Assembly (NCBI GenBank): GCA_949358305.1
Contig: OX442324.1
Span: 4,098,001 to 4,162,000 of the forward strand
DNA from: Strigamia acuminata
Lineage: Eukaryota > Arthropoda > Chilopoda > Geophilomorpha > Linotaeniidae
Length of the DNA: 64,000 nt
Direction: 5' to 3'
The position numbers and the translations under genes are program-made. Positions 13,128-32,510 of this stretch are shown piece by piece (within the stretch, counting starts at the first letter, position 1; each line of letters begins with the position of its first letter). The notes beneath the pieces were generated by a model. That model saw nothing but the letters and a program-made list of their open reading frames with translations, made no database searches and was not told the origin of the DNA.

Positions 13128-15412
13128 CTTTATGAGCTCTCGAGTCTCGTGTTCGCAACTAATACTTCCGAGCAACTGCCATTGCTAAGGCAACAGTCGA
13201 CTGTGGGAAAGCTTTTCAAATTACGCTAATTCCGCTTAAAGATAATCAGCAACGAACCGCTTTAATCCAAATCCACTTGCTCCTTGCACTTTTTCATCGT
13301 CTCGGGCCTAATTATATCCAGTTGTTGGAAAATGGAGTAACAAGAAGTGGAGATGTGACTTGTGATTAAATACACCAACACCGGATGTAAATAAGGTGTT
13401 GTCACATCCTGAAAAGTGTACGGCGCTCCGAATTTACATCTTTTTCTCGATGCCATCTAACTGTTGCTTTAGCAATTCACCAGCAGAGCCGATGTTGGAT
13501 GTGATGTCAATTAATGCTAGCACTCAGAGGCCCGGTTGGTGCCATGGCAACGGGTGACGTTAGTGCAGTTTCTATCTTGGTCACACAACGTGCAGTGTAA
13601 CTCGCGTTCGCTCTTCGCACGCATTCAAATTGCATTTCAATTACTTTTTTCACATTAAAGGAACTGTTAAATGTCGAAATTCCCCTTGACAAAATGAATT
13701 TTTCGTGGGTTTTCAACAGAAATTGGTTTTTTGTTGTTGTTGTTTTTTTTGGGTGCGATTGTGGAATTTTTACCAAGAAATTGGTCAGTCGAGCCAAATG
13801 TTCGGAAATATTTAATTTGAAAAAAATGTGTTAATTTATGGTTTTATATACAATATCGATGTGGGTTATGTACACCTACTTATTTATTAATTTTGTTAAT
13901 TATAAACCGATGCATAATTTAATGTTTTAAGCACTTTGTTTGTTTTTCTAATGAAATCAGAGATTTTTAATTAGATGTTATAAAGAAAAAATATAAAAGG
14001 AAATAAATAAACAAAACAAAAAATGGATTTTTGAATGTCTGCTTGCTTTTTCTGGTTTAAAATAATCCAAAAAACTTCATTCTGTGCATAAGCAAAAGGG
14101 GAAAAAAATAAAAAATAAAAATAAATGAAACTTCAAAGAGGACAGAAGGAGGAATGCACATATATGTCATTCAACACTTCACATTTCCTTTATGAAAAAA
14201 AAAGAAATTTTAAATTTTAAAAAAAGGTCTCCTAACATTGATTCTCATGATGTAATGAAATTCCATGAATACTTTTTCTACACATGCTCGCTTATAAGTA
14301 GATGAAACAGAGATGGAAGCAAGGGATAAGGAAAAATTGTTCCCAATTGGACGCATTCTTGACCTCGACTTGTTTTTTGTTGCCATGAAACGAAATACAA
14401 TGTTGCCCTTTTATAACAAGACCAACAACATCTGCTACAATGGTTTAAGCATTAAGGTCAGTGAACGCCTTCATCTAAAAGCAGATATTTTAGCTCAAAT
14501 ATTCTGTTTGTTAAATACTCTTGTTTTTTGAATAAACAAATGTTGGAAATTTCTCAATTTCATCTCATTTAGTCCCCAGCAATCAAATGACTTGGCAAAC
14601 ATACACACAACATACTGAATTCAGGTCCATTTCTGGCTACTCCCATTGATGACCGGTCTTGATCAGAATATGCTGAAAATAATTATTAAGACACTTAAAA
14701 TTCCTATCAGACTTGGAAGGTTTGTGTATAAATAGTTTGAATAAAATTTCATTATTTTTTAGTATTTTTAATCACAAAGCCACTTTTGTGCGAATAATTA
14801 ATTGTTTTTTTTTTTTTAAATTACAATTTTATTGTGGAAATTTTAAGAGAAATCGAAATAATTCTTACCAAAACAGATTTTCAAGCTGAGAGAGCTCAAC
14901 ACTGAAGCTGTGTATAGATGTGCAGTGTGTGTAGTGTTCCTCTGGTGGCGGCATATGGCAATTTTGGGTGTCATCCAATCGCAATTATCTAAATATAGTA
15001 AGGCGTCTCACTGTCTACTAATGATTGGGGACATTTTTATTCCTTTTTTCATCCGTGACTTCCAAAATAAATCCAAGGTCAATAAAAAAAATGCAGTAAT
15101 AAATATATTTTTGTATATTACTGCTAATGCTGAGCGGGGAAAAGAACTTTTCTGGTCAAATACGAAGACAAACACTTTGCGTGGTTCCTGCTGCTGCTGG
15201 TTGGTTGTGGTTAGGGCACGTGCAGCGTTTTTTGGCACCACAATCTTCATAATACTTGGTGTCCTTCCAGTTCAACATACGGGTACATCATTCTGAATTT
15301 TGGATTGCTTTTTTAGTCCAAAAAATTGAAATTTCTTCAGGGAAACCTGGGTTTATCTTCATCAAATGATTATTTGACCGAGAATAAGGGTAAATGGTAG
15401 TAAATACTCACG

Positions 15413-15476
15413 TATATATATATAGATAGACAGTATATATATATATACACACACACAATGATATATATATATATAA
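15413..15476. repeat. Compound TA/CA microsatellite
   Basis: Several (TA)5-8 tracts are separated by short GATAGACAG and CACACACACA interruptions. Directly visible simple-sequence DNA with no coding content. Confidence 0.85.
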
Positions 15477-16441
15477 AGACAGAAGAAACTTGAAAAAGGC
15501 AACTGGCTTGAAACGTGTTTCTAATGTGGTGCTATTTTAAGGTGAAGTTTATTTAAAGGGACTGAGAGTAAGTCAAAGGACAGTAGCTATTGTAAGAAAG
15601 CATTCTGACAATGTTTTTTTTTTTCTTAATAGGCCGACAGTGGTTTATATATTGCACCAACTACTGTCAAGTCTTCCATAATTTTTCTATTTTTATTTCA
15701 TTTTTTTAGGGGGATGGGAAGTGTTGGTGATGGTCATGTATAGTCTTCAAACTGGAAATTCCTAACTGCGTCTGCGCAGATGTATAAACATAATAATTCA
15801 TTGTTTGGTGTGTATTTGTGTTAGCGCAGAAAGGAATGCGAGTTTGAAGTTTGTCCAGTGCGTTTGTAAACGTGTAATTTGAGCCTCTTGTGACTTGATC
15901 AGAAGTTGGTTATTTAGAAAATATTACAACTGGAATTTTTGTGTGCCACGTGTAGATCTGCATCGTTGGGTTTTCATTAGCACATCCTTTTATATTGAGT
16001 CGTTCATTAGTTTTGTCGACTTGAGTTAATTTATCGAATTGATTGCTTTCCACTTTGAGATCCATAGGTATGGTTGCATAGAAATTTTACTTTCCTAGGA
16101 GATTTATAAGAACCGGGATTTGATATCACTTGTCTTGTAGAAACGTTCATTAGTCGCCATGACAACACACAACATAAAGTCAAGCAGTGTAAAGTTGCTC
16201 TGGTGTGGTTATGGAGCTTCTCTTCCAGAGGTGTGCTCAATTTCAAGAAGAAAAGAAAAATGTTCTTTCTTTCTTTTCAATAATTAAAGAAGAAGATGTA
16301 CTTTTGAATGAACGCACTTAATCGTAGAAAGCATAACGATCGATTTAGAGATACAAAGGTACTTTTGTTTCTGAAATTGAACGCCCTTATTGTATTTTAA
16401 AAAAAAAAAAATTTTAAAAGTTTTATTTTCTTTACTTGGCA

Positions 16442-16459
16442 GTGTGTGTGTGTGTGTGT
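16442..16459. repeat. (GT)9 microsatellite
   Basis: An uninterrupted GT dinucleotide run, seen directly, about 200 bp from the tRNA-Ser gene. Confidence 0.8.
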
Positions 16460-16668
16460 CTGTTCTTTATATGGTTCACTTATTGGGAAGTGTGAGAAGT
16501 GGTCGCTAGATAGCGTACGGGTTTTGGTGCTGCCGGGTGCTGCTCATTAAAGTTTTTCCGGTTTGGAAGTGAAAGCGGAAATGAAATGTTTTGCAGGAAA
16601 CTTACCATTACTGCAAAATAAATTTTTTTTTTTAAAAGCAGGAATTAAATAAAAAAAAAACAACGTTA

Positions 16669-16750
16669 CGCTGCGAACAGGATTCGAACCTGTGCGGGGG
16701 AACCCCATTGGATTTCAAGTCCAACACCTTAACCACTCGGTCATCGCAGC
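16669..16750 (-). tRNA. tRNA-Ser: tRNA-Ser (anticodon TGA)
   Basis: The minus strand reads a full cytosolic type II tRNA of 82 nt without CCA and without intron. The acceptor stem GCTGCGA pairs with TCGCAGC, with discriminator G. The D-loop contains CGAGTGGTTAAGG, the anticodon loop CTTGAAA carries TGA (16715-16717), the long variable arm is the serine hallmark (GGGGTT...CCCC), and the T-arm holds GGTTCGAATCC, which doubles as the B box. A run of T follows on the minus strand (about 16651-16660), a normal RNA polymerase III terminator. It looks fully functional. Confidence 0.97.
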
Positions 16751-17142
16751 ACATGTTGATATCTGTATTTATTATATTTTAGATAATTCCTTTAGTTCAA
16801 CCACGTTTTAGTGACCACTCACTCTCAACTACGCGGTATTTTCAAATATAACTGGATTGTTAAAAGCAAAAATCAAACTGGTAAGTTGCGACACGTTGTG
16901 ATGATAAAAGGATTGTTTTGTGTATTCATGTTGTGATTATTATTGACAATTGCGAAATAAATAGCAAAACATTTTATTCGAAAGTTCATCGTCCGTAGAC
17001 AAGGTATAAAATTGAAAAGGAAACTGCCAACAATGTAACTAAACTTAACTTTTAAATTCAAAAACAATTATCAATAACGTAAACCTGGAAGCACTGTTTT
17101 GATTGGTTTGCAATTCATTGCATTTAATTATTCGGCTTATAT
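16751..17142. other. Short intergenic interval, tRNA to CWH43 3' end
   Basis: AT-rich DNA between the tRNA-Ser gene and the stop codon of CWH43, both on the minus strand. It probably holds the CWH43 3' UTR. Nothing else is recognisable. Confidence 0.5.
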
Positions 17143-20100
17143 TTAAGGCAAATAATATTTAGGAGTGCTTGCGTGAAACTGGTGAGTTCGTGCCCAGTTA
17201 TGGCCACAACGATACGCCCCAAATCTAATTTTCAAACAAACAAAATTGCATTTTAAACACGAAATAATAAAAAACAAAGAAATAAATACCAACCTAGGAT
17301 TAAATTTCAGCTTGTCTGGCACCTTTTCCGGATCGATCTCTATTTTCTCGTTGTCGACCCACATTTTGCTGTCAGCATCTGGAATTTCGAATTTGGCCAA
17401 CTGCAGCTCGGTGTCACTCAGCCCTCCGTGCGAGATTCGCGCATAACCCAAACGAATCAAGCCCCGGTACATGATGTACTCGCACCATCTATCTCGATCC
17501 GTATCGTCTATATCCTTAAGCCGTCCTTTGGACAGAAATTGCTGGTAATCCCGACTGCCCGGTGCCGAAGTCACGTAAGCGAGGAGAACAACCGGATTGC
17601 GACTGCCGAAAAATAAACAAAATCAATATTTTAAACAAAATTAATTTATTAATTTATTTGCCTTGCCGCTGTCAGATTCGATAAATATTCCGCTTGCAAT
17701 TGCCTGTCTAGGGTGTCTCGATCATTACCCATATGACTCGTCACGAGATCAATTAATCTCCCCGACACGTTCACCGTGGCGCTTATGGCCGGTGCAAGCT
17801 CACCGTGGGGCGAGGGTAATAAATGATGTTTCGACTTGACAATTGGGTATTTGGATAGGATTAAGTTTCCCCAAGTGTGGTCCTTCGTAGACGGTCCAAA
17901 ATCAACGTACATGCTGAGTCTTTCGCCCAACCACATTGCCAAGTCATTATTGCCCAAGTATGGTTTCGATGCGTCACTTTCTAACAGTGTTATTATGTCG
18001 GCATCTACGGGTTAAAGATTAAATGGATTTTTTTTAATAAAAATTATTATTATTATTTTTTTATTATTTGATTATTATTTTTACCAGTGTCGTTTAACAA
18101 CTTTGCAGCTCGTTCCAAACTAGGCCAACCTTCGTTATCAAAACCGAAGTGGAAGGTCCAGATCAAAGTTGAAAATTGTCTTTCTTTAATCTATGTTGAA
18201 AAAAAAAAAGAAAAATTTTATTTTATTAATCAGTTCTGACTCATTACTAAATAAATAATTAAAAAAAAAATTAATAAAAAAAAAGATATTGTTTAAACCT
18301 TCTCAACTTTGTGCTCGTAATGACTTGGTTGCATTCTGTACATAAACCCCGTGAGACCAGTGGTCAAAAGAAAAAGCAAAACTGATAAAATATAAAAAGA
18401 CAAACAAAATAAAAACAAACAATAATACCGGTAATAAAAATGAATAATAAAAACACTAAAAAAAAAAATAAAAAAAATTGGAAGTGATAAATCGAAAAAA
18501 TTAAATAATACATAAAACATGCCTCAAAAAATGAGAAATTCAACTAAGAATTTACAGACATGATGAAAACTCACCCAGCAATAATTTGTGAGCTTCATTG
18601 TAATTGATTCTCGGTCTGGATTTAGGTAATGCAATGCCAGCCTTTGCTAAAAAAAAAAAAAAAGGTGGAAAATTTCATGTATTTTATTATTAATACTTGA
18701 CAGAGTCATCAACGCCACCATACCATTCCAAAACAGACTAACCAACCACGATGCACTTATAAATGTCAAAATATATCCCGTGTGCTCCCTAGTGTACACT
18801 CCACCAGGCACAAAGTTATAAGCAATGGTCCAAATGGAAAATACGACTTCAAGAATAAAAGTCGCCATTGCTACGGTGATGCTTCGGCCAGGAGGATGCA
18901 AGAAAGCCTCGTGGATAAGTGTCGGGCCAATCGACATGAGATAAATGGCTGAAATTAAACCGCCTGAAAAGAGAAAAAAAATGGGAAAAGAGTCATTTTT
19001 CGGTCCAAAATTTCATTCTGGCAACAGTAATTTACCGATCAAGCCGATATAGGCTGGAAAATAATATAAAACAAACAGTCCACAGCAACCAATGAACCAC
19101 CATTCTTTATTATGAGCCAGTTGTTGGCATTTAATACTTAATAAAAGACCTATATATATGGCACTCAAGACCCAAAGACTGAAATTAATGTAAAGAAAAA
19201 TTATTTAATCACATTTAGAAATATAAGGGCGCATTTAATCCTCGTTTACCCCCAAGGATTTGGCGATGGTCCACTGTCCGGATACCCTTTGACCACCCAA
19301 CGGCAAATTACCGACACGTCTCCGTAAATGGCCGAAATGACGTAGAAAAAACTTCCTAAGCCTAGTCCAGAGAAAAGCCAATTGGTTCTCGGTCCGACAG
19401 AATCTTTCTTCTTTGCATCTGGATAAGAACCTGAAAATAAGTTTTAAAAAAATCACTGTAAGTTTGGATTTATTTTTTCTCCAATTTATTGCATACAGAG
19501 AAAAAGTCTGTCGATCGTTGCAATTGCACCAAGTGTCAATACCAACTGGTTACTAAACAAATTAGCCCAAGTGGGAAATATGGATATGTACCAAACTCTG
19601 CCAACCAACGATGCAAAATATCCGATTAAAAGTCCCCACAAGGCCATAAACCTAAATTTAAAAACAAAAAAAAATTCGATTTAACTAGAAATAAATTCAA
19701 ACGATTTTTCGTATACTTTTGTTCCATTGAATTGCTCGATAGCGTTGCGATAAGGACTAAAATGTTTGCCGCCGTTCCTACAGAGATTATGAAGAGTCTC
19801 GAGTACGTCGTCGGAGCTTGGAAGCTTGCAATTCCGATCAACGACATTATGCGCAAAACCGCAAGTCCTGCCCATGATTTGATTGCAGGTAAGACGAATT
19901 TAATTTCACATAGTATTGGAACGAGGAGGACTCCCAAAAAGACTTCGTAGCCGGTAACATCCAATTCATTGAGTGGATAGAACCATATCATCGGAAATAA
20001 ACCGGTGAATAAACTCCAGAATAGAAAACCTGTAGCGTGAGTAATAAATCATGAAAAGTGTGTAATGGAATGTTTCGGTAATAAAATGTACCTAAAATTG

Positions 20101-20143
20101 ATTCTGGAATTAAATGTCTTAACAATTCTGGTTTCGAACTCAT
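17143..20143 (-). CDS. CWH43: CWH43 / PGAP2-interacting protein (GPI lipid remodelling)
   Basis: Twelve exons join in phase to 692 residues, against about 699 for human CWH43: 20143-20092, 20029-19717, 19651-19497, 19430-19250, 19178-19036, 18963-18724, 18646-18575, 18381-18299, 18190-18085, 18004-17662, 17602-17294, 17224-17143. The protein takes part in GPI-anchor lipid remodelling in ER/Golgi membranes. The N-terminal ~400 residues are multi-pass (for example [17 protein letters not shown] and [15 protein letters not shown]). The C-terminal third is an endonuclease/exonuclease/phosphatase-like domain with [61 protein letters not shown] and SAPGSRDY, then [20 protein letters not shown] and a terminal STPKYYLP. 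The intron after exon 18004-17662 uses a GC donor. ATG at 20143 is used; longer in-frame upstream sequence is possible. Confidence 0.96.
17603..17661 (-). other. GC-AG intron of CWH43
   Basis: The exon ends ..GGCAAG and is followed by GCAAAT rather than GT. The acceptor is TTCGGCAG. Joining AG+T restores the frame across the strongly conserved junction before the [17 protein letters not shown] block. No usable GT donor exists before the in-frame stop. It is 59 nt long. Confidence 0.8.
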
Positions 20144-20473
20144 TTTTTTGAATGGGAGTTTTAAGCAGAGAGTAAACAAAATGTGGATTTCAAATTGCAG
20201 TCGCTAGATGGCGTGCTTAAGAAAGCGCTGTTATTTGGAAAATAAAAAGTATGGAAGTAAATCCGTGTATTCTAACCAGATGTGTGTCTAGTCTCAAATC
20301 GACTTAAGACCGGTCCAAATCGATTCGAACCAAACCATTAGAGTTTAATTACGGTTTTGTTTATTCTTGAGAAGTCCTATTTATTTTAGGCTTGTTCCGA
20401 ACAAATTTAAGAGCATTCGAAAATGTCATTCGGAGAAACGGTTGTACCACCATAAAATAGAACTCTTACAGAT

Positions 20474-20781
20474 CAGTATCTTGAAGCGAAATTCGTACTG
20501 AGCATCCCATTCTGCGCAGACGATTTTCTAATTCCAGTTGTTATTTAGCAGTATTAAGCCTAATATTAGGTCTAATAATGCTAAAATAAAGTAAATAAAC
20601 AACAATAAACTTATCATTAAAAGTAATTTGCACCATATGACCAAAATATTGTTGTTTATTTACCTTATTTTAGCATTATTAGGCCTAATAATAGGCTTAA
20701 TACTGCTAAATAACAACTGGAATTAGAAAATCATCTGCGCAGAATGGGATGCGCAGTACGAATTTAGCACCAAGATACCAG
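20474..20781. repeat. Long inverted repeat (134-bp arms, ~40-nt loop), foldback/MITE-like
   Basis: Left arm 20474-20607 and right arm 20648-20781 are nearly perfect reverse complements. Landmarks on the left arm are AAATTCGTACTG, CATCCCATTCTGCGCAGA, TTCTAATTCCAGTTG, TTTAGCAGTATTAAGCC and AATAATGCTAAAATAA; each recurs inverted in the right arm with a few substitutions. The loop is 20608-20647. No coding content. It lies in the 912-bp divergent promoter interval between CWH43 (start 20143, -) and STIM (start 21056, +). A transcript would fold into a long hairpin. Confidence 0.88.
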
Positions 20782-21055
20782 GCGCGAACTGTAGGAAGAA
20801 GTAACTCCGTCTTGATTTGGTACGAATGACGTCACAAAATCTCTAACACAATGAGAAAATTCGAGAGCAAACATCATACATGTAAATTTTGTTGGATGAC
20901 GTAACAATAAAACCCTGTTTTCATGCGATCCGGATGGGAGATGGGAATAAGAATTGGTAAAGGCTGTTGGCCACATTCCGGCTTGTTTGATATGCAGATT
21001 ATTTCCTCCAATTAATGGTTTTCACGTCAACTTTACACGTATTTTCTCAAACATC

Positions 21056-28099
<7,044 letters not shown>

Positions 28100-28173
28100 G
28101 AGAGATTGGGGATGGAACGAATGAATTTTTTCTCGCGTCCTGGATTTTGAATTCAATTTTTTTTTCTTCTAGG

Positions 28174-28206
<33 letters not shown>
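28174..28206. repeat. (TTA)n microsatellite
   Basis: About eleven TTA/ATT trinucleotides in a row, just after the STIM stop codon and directly before the LINE remnant. Confidence 0.85.
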
Positions 28207-29090
28207 GGTTTTGGAGTTATTTGAGTTGCCTATGCCTATGTGAAGTGTAGTGACTTTGTCTATCCCGATCCCTTTAGTTGTGCGACTGGTGTTCCTTGGG
28301 GCTCTATCTTTGGGCCTATCCTTTTTTTGATCTTTATTAATGATCTTTCTTGTTTCATTCGATGCTAAGATGGCTGCTGAGGTGCTGTCTGTAGAAGACT
28401 GCTGTCGTCTTCAGCGGTGCCTTGATGTGATCCTTGAGTGGACCACTTTGAACCACATGTCTGTGAACCCTGAGAAGTTTGTAGTTTTGTCTTTTTCCTT
28501 TTTGTGCTCTTGGTTTAGTCTCATTTAATGTTTGCCAGTCTCTTGGTGCGGCTGTGTCCCATACTTGCGTCTTTGATTGGAAGGGGTCCAGTGGTGTTTT
28601 GCCTGGAATATTTTTCAGCGTTTTCTGGGCGCGGGTGTTCCCTATTCTTGCGTCTCCGTTTTTGGGCGGTGGAATTGAACTACTATAGCGTTCGCAATGC
28701 GGAGGGCAGACTGTGTCTCTGCGTATCGTATTTTTAGGGGCCTCTTGTATGCCCCTGATATTCTGATGCTCTTTTGCCTGAGACTTCCTTACGTCTTACC
28801 CTTTCCTTTGCTCACCTTTTTGTCGCTGGTGATCTTTGATCACCAATGGGCCGCATCATGGACTGTTGTAACTGTTGCTTGTCTGGGGGAGATACTTTTT
28901 CTTGTTCTCTGTGAGATATAAATTTATGTTTAGCAAACACAGTGAATGAGAATGCTTCCTGATCATGTATTACGTTTTATATATTTTTGTCTTGCTTTGT
29001 ATGTGGGGTGTCCCTCCTTGTAGGCTTATTGCTGTTGAAGGGCACCTCAACACCCTGTGTTGAGTATTGATCATTTATTATTTATTTATT
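28207..29090 (+). pseudogene. Decayed non-LTR (LINE) reverse transcriptase fragment
   Basis: Around 28279-28370 one frame reads a TGVPWGSIFGPILFLIFIND-type block, the well-known GVPQGSxLGPxLFxxxINDL motif of LINE reverse transcriptases. A frame change then leads into a second frame (about 28346-28500) with SVEDCCRLQRCLDVILEWTTLNHMSVN, the usual segment after the catalytic YADD box of Jockey/R1-like elements. The YADD box itself is lost: a small deletion left F-D-A-K with a stop in the first frame. Later frames (28528-28921) are fragments. The region is GC-richer than its surroundings, and the TTATT-rich tail near 29070-29095 may mark the old 3' end. It is a dead 5'-truncated copy. Confidence 0.75.
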
Positions 29091-31017
29091 CTTATTATTG
29101 TTTTGTTAATTTTTTATTTTGTAAAGGCAACTCATTTAATCTCAATTCTTTTTTTGTTTTGTTTTTTTCTTTTATTTTGCAATTTGTCTGTAATAGAAAT
29201 TTAAATTTTGAAATGTGTTTGAAAATTCAAGTTTGAGGGTCAATCATTATTTTTCCCTGTTATTTTGTATGTCTGTTTTTTCTTTTTGAGAAATTGTAGT
29301 TTATAGTTTTGAAAAATAGCAATATTCAGAAAATAATATTTTTTAGGTTGATTTTTATAGTTTTTGAAAAAATAATTTAGTTGTGGTTATCAAAGATTAA
29401 ACTGGATATGGATATTTATTAATATTTTTTTAATAATTGGAAAATTTATTATGTATATATTAGTTAAAAGGCGATTGAAATTGATTTTTTTTGTTAAAAA
29501 TTATACTTACGTTTTGTGTATTAGGTTCCTATCTTATAGCAATAACATGTCTCAGTTGTATGGGAAAGAAACGTGTAATATTATCGTTGTGCTTCCATTT
29601 TTCATGTTTTATGGAGCGAAAGAAATAAAAATGGCAAAATTCTGTACGGAAGAAAAGGTTGCAGTTTCCAGTCCCATTATTTCATTATTCATCACATTTC
29701 ATAGCATTTATTCAATAGACCATTGGAAAATTAAGAAAAAAAACTACAAATTAACAATGTTATGATGTTATTTTGCCATGGTTTTTCTTATGGAGGGGAT
29801 GGGGGGAACCATTGTTACAATCACATAATCTTATCACCTGACCTCATTTTTCCAAAGGTCTATTGATCCCAAGATTGATGGAATGGTGTTTTAAACTGAT
29901 GTTGCCGTAAAAACCCACTAGATGTCATTAACTGTCATCTGTGGAAAAAGCGGAAGCTGAAAATTAATATGGCAGTCAATTTTCTCAGCCTTTTTATTAT
30001 TAAATTGTTCTTATTTATGCACGTCGAAGTTGGAATTATTTGTTGTATCAACAAAACCCAAGGTGAAGCTTCTTCTGTTTTGAGTAACGAATTTTTATTT
30101 TTAAAATGTTATTGTAAATATTCTAAATAATAATAATTTTTGTTGTTAATTGTGATACGTAGGGACAAGACAAGCCATTTGCACAACGCAGTTCGTTCGT
30201 CTATAGTAAATTCCATCAAGAAAAACGTAGTCAAAATATCGTACAATGCGGTAATCAAGCGACTGGGTTCAAATAAAATTATGAAGCAGAGGTACGATTT
30301 TCAAGTATTATATAAAATTATAACAAATGACATTTGTTTTCAATAATGCTTTAAATGTGCACTTTTATGTCACAATACAAAACATCTTGTCCTTTGGACG
30401 AGTTCTGGCAACCCCACCACTGTCATTGTCTTAATTACTAAATATATCAGCATAAAAATGAGACAAATTTATGGAGTTTTTATATTGCTTCCACAATTGG
30501 AGTTAAGAAGGATTAAATGAAGCAAATCTTAAATTTCAAATTTAATTGAAATTACCAGAGCTCTCTTTCAGTTAAACTGAAGTAATTAAGACATCAGTTT
30601 CTCCAGGGGTGACCACGTGAAGGTAGAGAGATGGATTTTACATCCCCATTTTTCGAGAGTAATGTAGAACATTAAAAAAAAAACAGTTTATACATCAACT
30701 AAAACACTTAATGCTGTCAGATTTGTTGGGGCACTTTACTAATTTCATGTTGCCATTATTTACTTAATAGTGTGATAATTTTGACACTAGATGAGCTTGG
30801 TAATTCTCAGACAAACAATTTTCATTTTTTATTAATGACATGCACACAATTAATGACATCTTGCACAGTGACTGACATGATGACTCTTGCACCACAGCAC
30901 ACACTTAACACAGTCTTCTTTTTTGTCACATTTATGGTTGCCGTCAATTTTTTCTCACGCACAATAATTGAGAATATGAAATATGCAATATGAAATATCA
31001 ATAAGCAATCTTAACCA

Positions 31018-32510
31018 GGATTTGTCTAATGTAGACCTGGCTCAGTGAATTAATACATCATCTGATGGTCTGATGGGAGTGCAAAAACCCTGTATTCACT
31101 CACTCTCGCAATTCATCATGCACTAAATTGGCCATTCTTATCTACATAGAAAACATCATTTTTCCATGGTGGACTGTCATTTCACTTAACTCACGGGTGT
31201 TGACTAAATTTAAACTAAATTCTGGATGATGTAAGCACTGTAATCCGGTCAAATTAATCCTTTTATTTGCAATTTCAATTTTTTCGAGTACTTATCAATA
31301 TCATTTTCGAATCATTTGCTGCAAAAACACATGGTCTTTGATTTTATATGCTATATTTCTTTTCTTTAATAATCAATATTTATCCTTGTTGGGGTTAGAA
31401 TGGTTTTTCCCAAGAATTGGTTTACAATTTTCAATATTGTTGAAATATATTCCAGGCACACAAAAAAATTGCCATTCTGTGCACAGAATCAGGCTACTAA
31501 GCTTTAGACAGAAGTAATTTGGCTCGTGTGACTTTGACGACACCAATATCAAGTCACTCAAATAATTCCGATGCCAAAAACAACATTCTTTTCTTCTAGT
31601 GATCGATAAGCAATTTCAGCCATGATTTGGCATTTCATCTCAATTTACCAATCTTTCACTCTGCAGCAATGTTAACACCGACATTTTTTCACATGAAATG
31701 ACCTGATGGGCGTATCAATAACTTGATGTATTTTCACTTAACACATTCATTAAACTATAAAAACATTTTTTTCTCACTCAGCCACTTTTTTTCTTCACTC
31801 AGATGTAGACTTAGTTTGGAGCACAAAAACAAACACTTTCTTTAATTCTATCAGACGTGTAAGCACTGTAATCCAGGAAGGGAAAGAAATGTTATTTGCA
31901 ATTTTAGGAAGTAACTTCTCACTACATTATTGAATATATTTCAATAATTCTACAATCCAAATCGAGATAATCCTTGTCAAATTAAGTGAATAAATTTAAT
32001 TTGAAAAAATAGTCCAATCAAGTACTGCATTTCATTAAAATTGAATGTTGTCTTCAAATAATGGTTATCCCTCACGGATTGGTTAACAATTTCAATTTTC
32101 AAAATTTCTGAAGAACCACTAGCAACTAGAAAAAAAATCAGAACCTGTATTTTAAAAAAAAATAGTATAAATCTGTATTCCTATTTGTAATAGGATATGT
32201 CCAATATAGGACTGTGGTTCATTAAAATTTCTTCTTTTTATGTAGGAACAAACTATATCAGGAGTTGTCGAAATAAACAGCGTTTTCTGTGTGGTCTGAT
32301 TGGACATTCTCCGGATCCCACAGAGTACACTGTATCTTCAAAATGTCAACATTTTTGGTTCAATCAAAACAATAACAATGGAATCAATAACAATGGAATC
32401 TCATCAATCAATCAATCAATTTTCATATTGCGTTTTAATAATTTTATCATTTCTTCTTTCAATAATTTTAGTTTTATAGTCCAACCAAGTTTTGCAGTTC
32501 ATTAAAAATC
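31018..32510. repeat. Diverged repeat modules, possible old duplication
   Basis: Several short blocks recur in the same orientation at offsets of about 0.5-1.2 kb: TAAGCACTGTAATCC at 31229 and 31860; a GGATNTGTCNAATNTAG block at 31019 and 32192; a GGTTNACAATTT block near 31418 and 32082; a TAGTCCAANCAAG block at 32011 and 32477. The offsets are unequal, so the copies have diverged by indels or are a shuffled array. No coding frame is shared. Confidence 0.4.

Larger units (their letters stand above)
13176..16668. other. Non-coding interval upstream of the RhoGAP gene
   Basis: I see no supported gene here. Open frames at 14313-14531 and 14910-15296 lack splice context or recognisable motifs. 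A (TA)n/(CA)n microsatellite lies at 15413-15476 and a (GT)n run at 16442-16459. The bases just above 13127 presumably contain the RhoGAP promoter. Confidence 0.5.

Noticed and set aside
14910-15296. Plus-strand 128-codon ORF
   Set aside because: Cys/Val-rich translation with no family resemblance, flanked by AT-rich DNA and a microsatellite.
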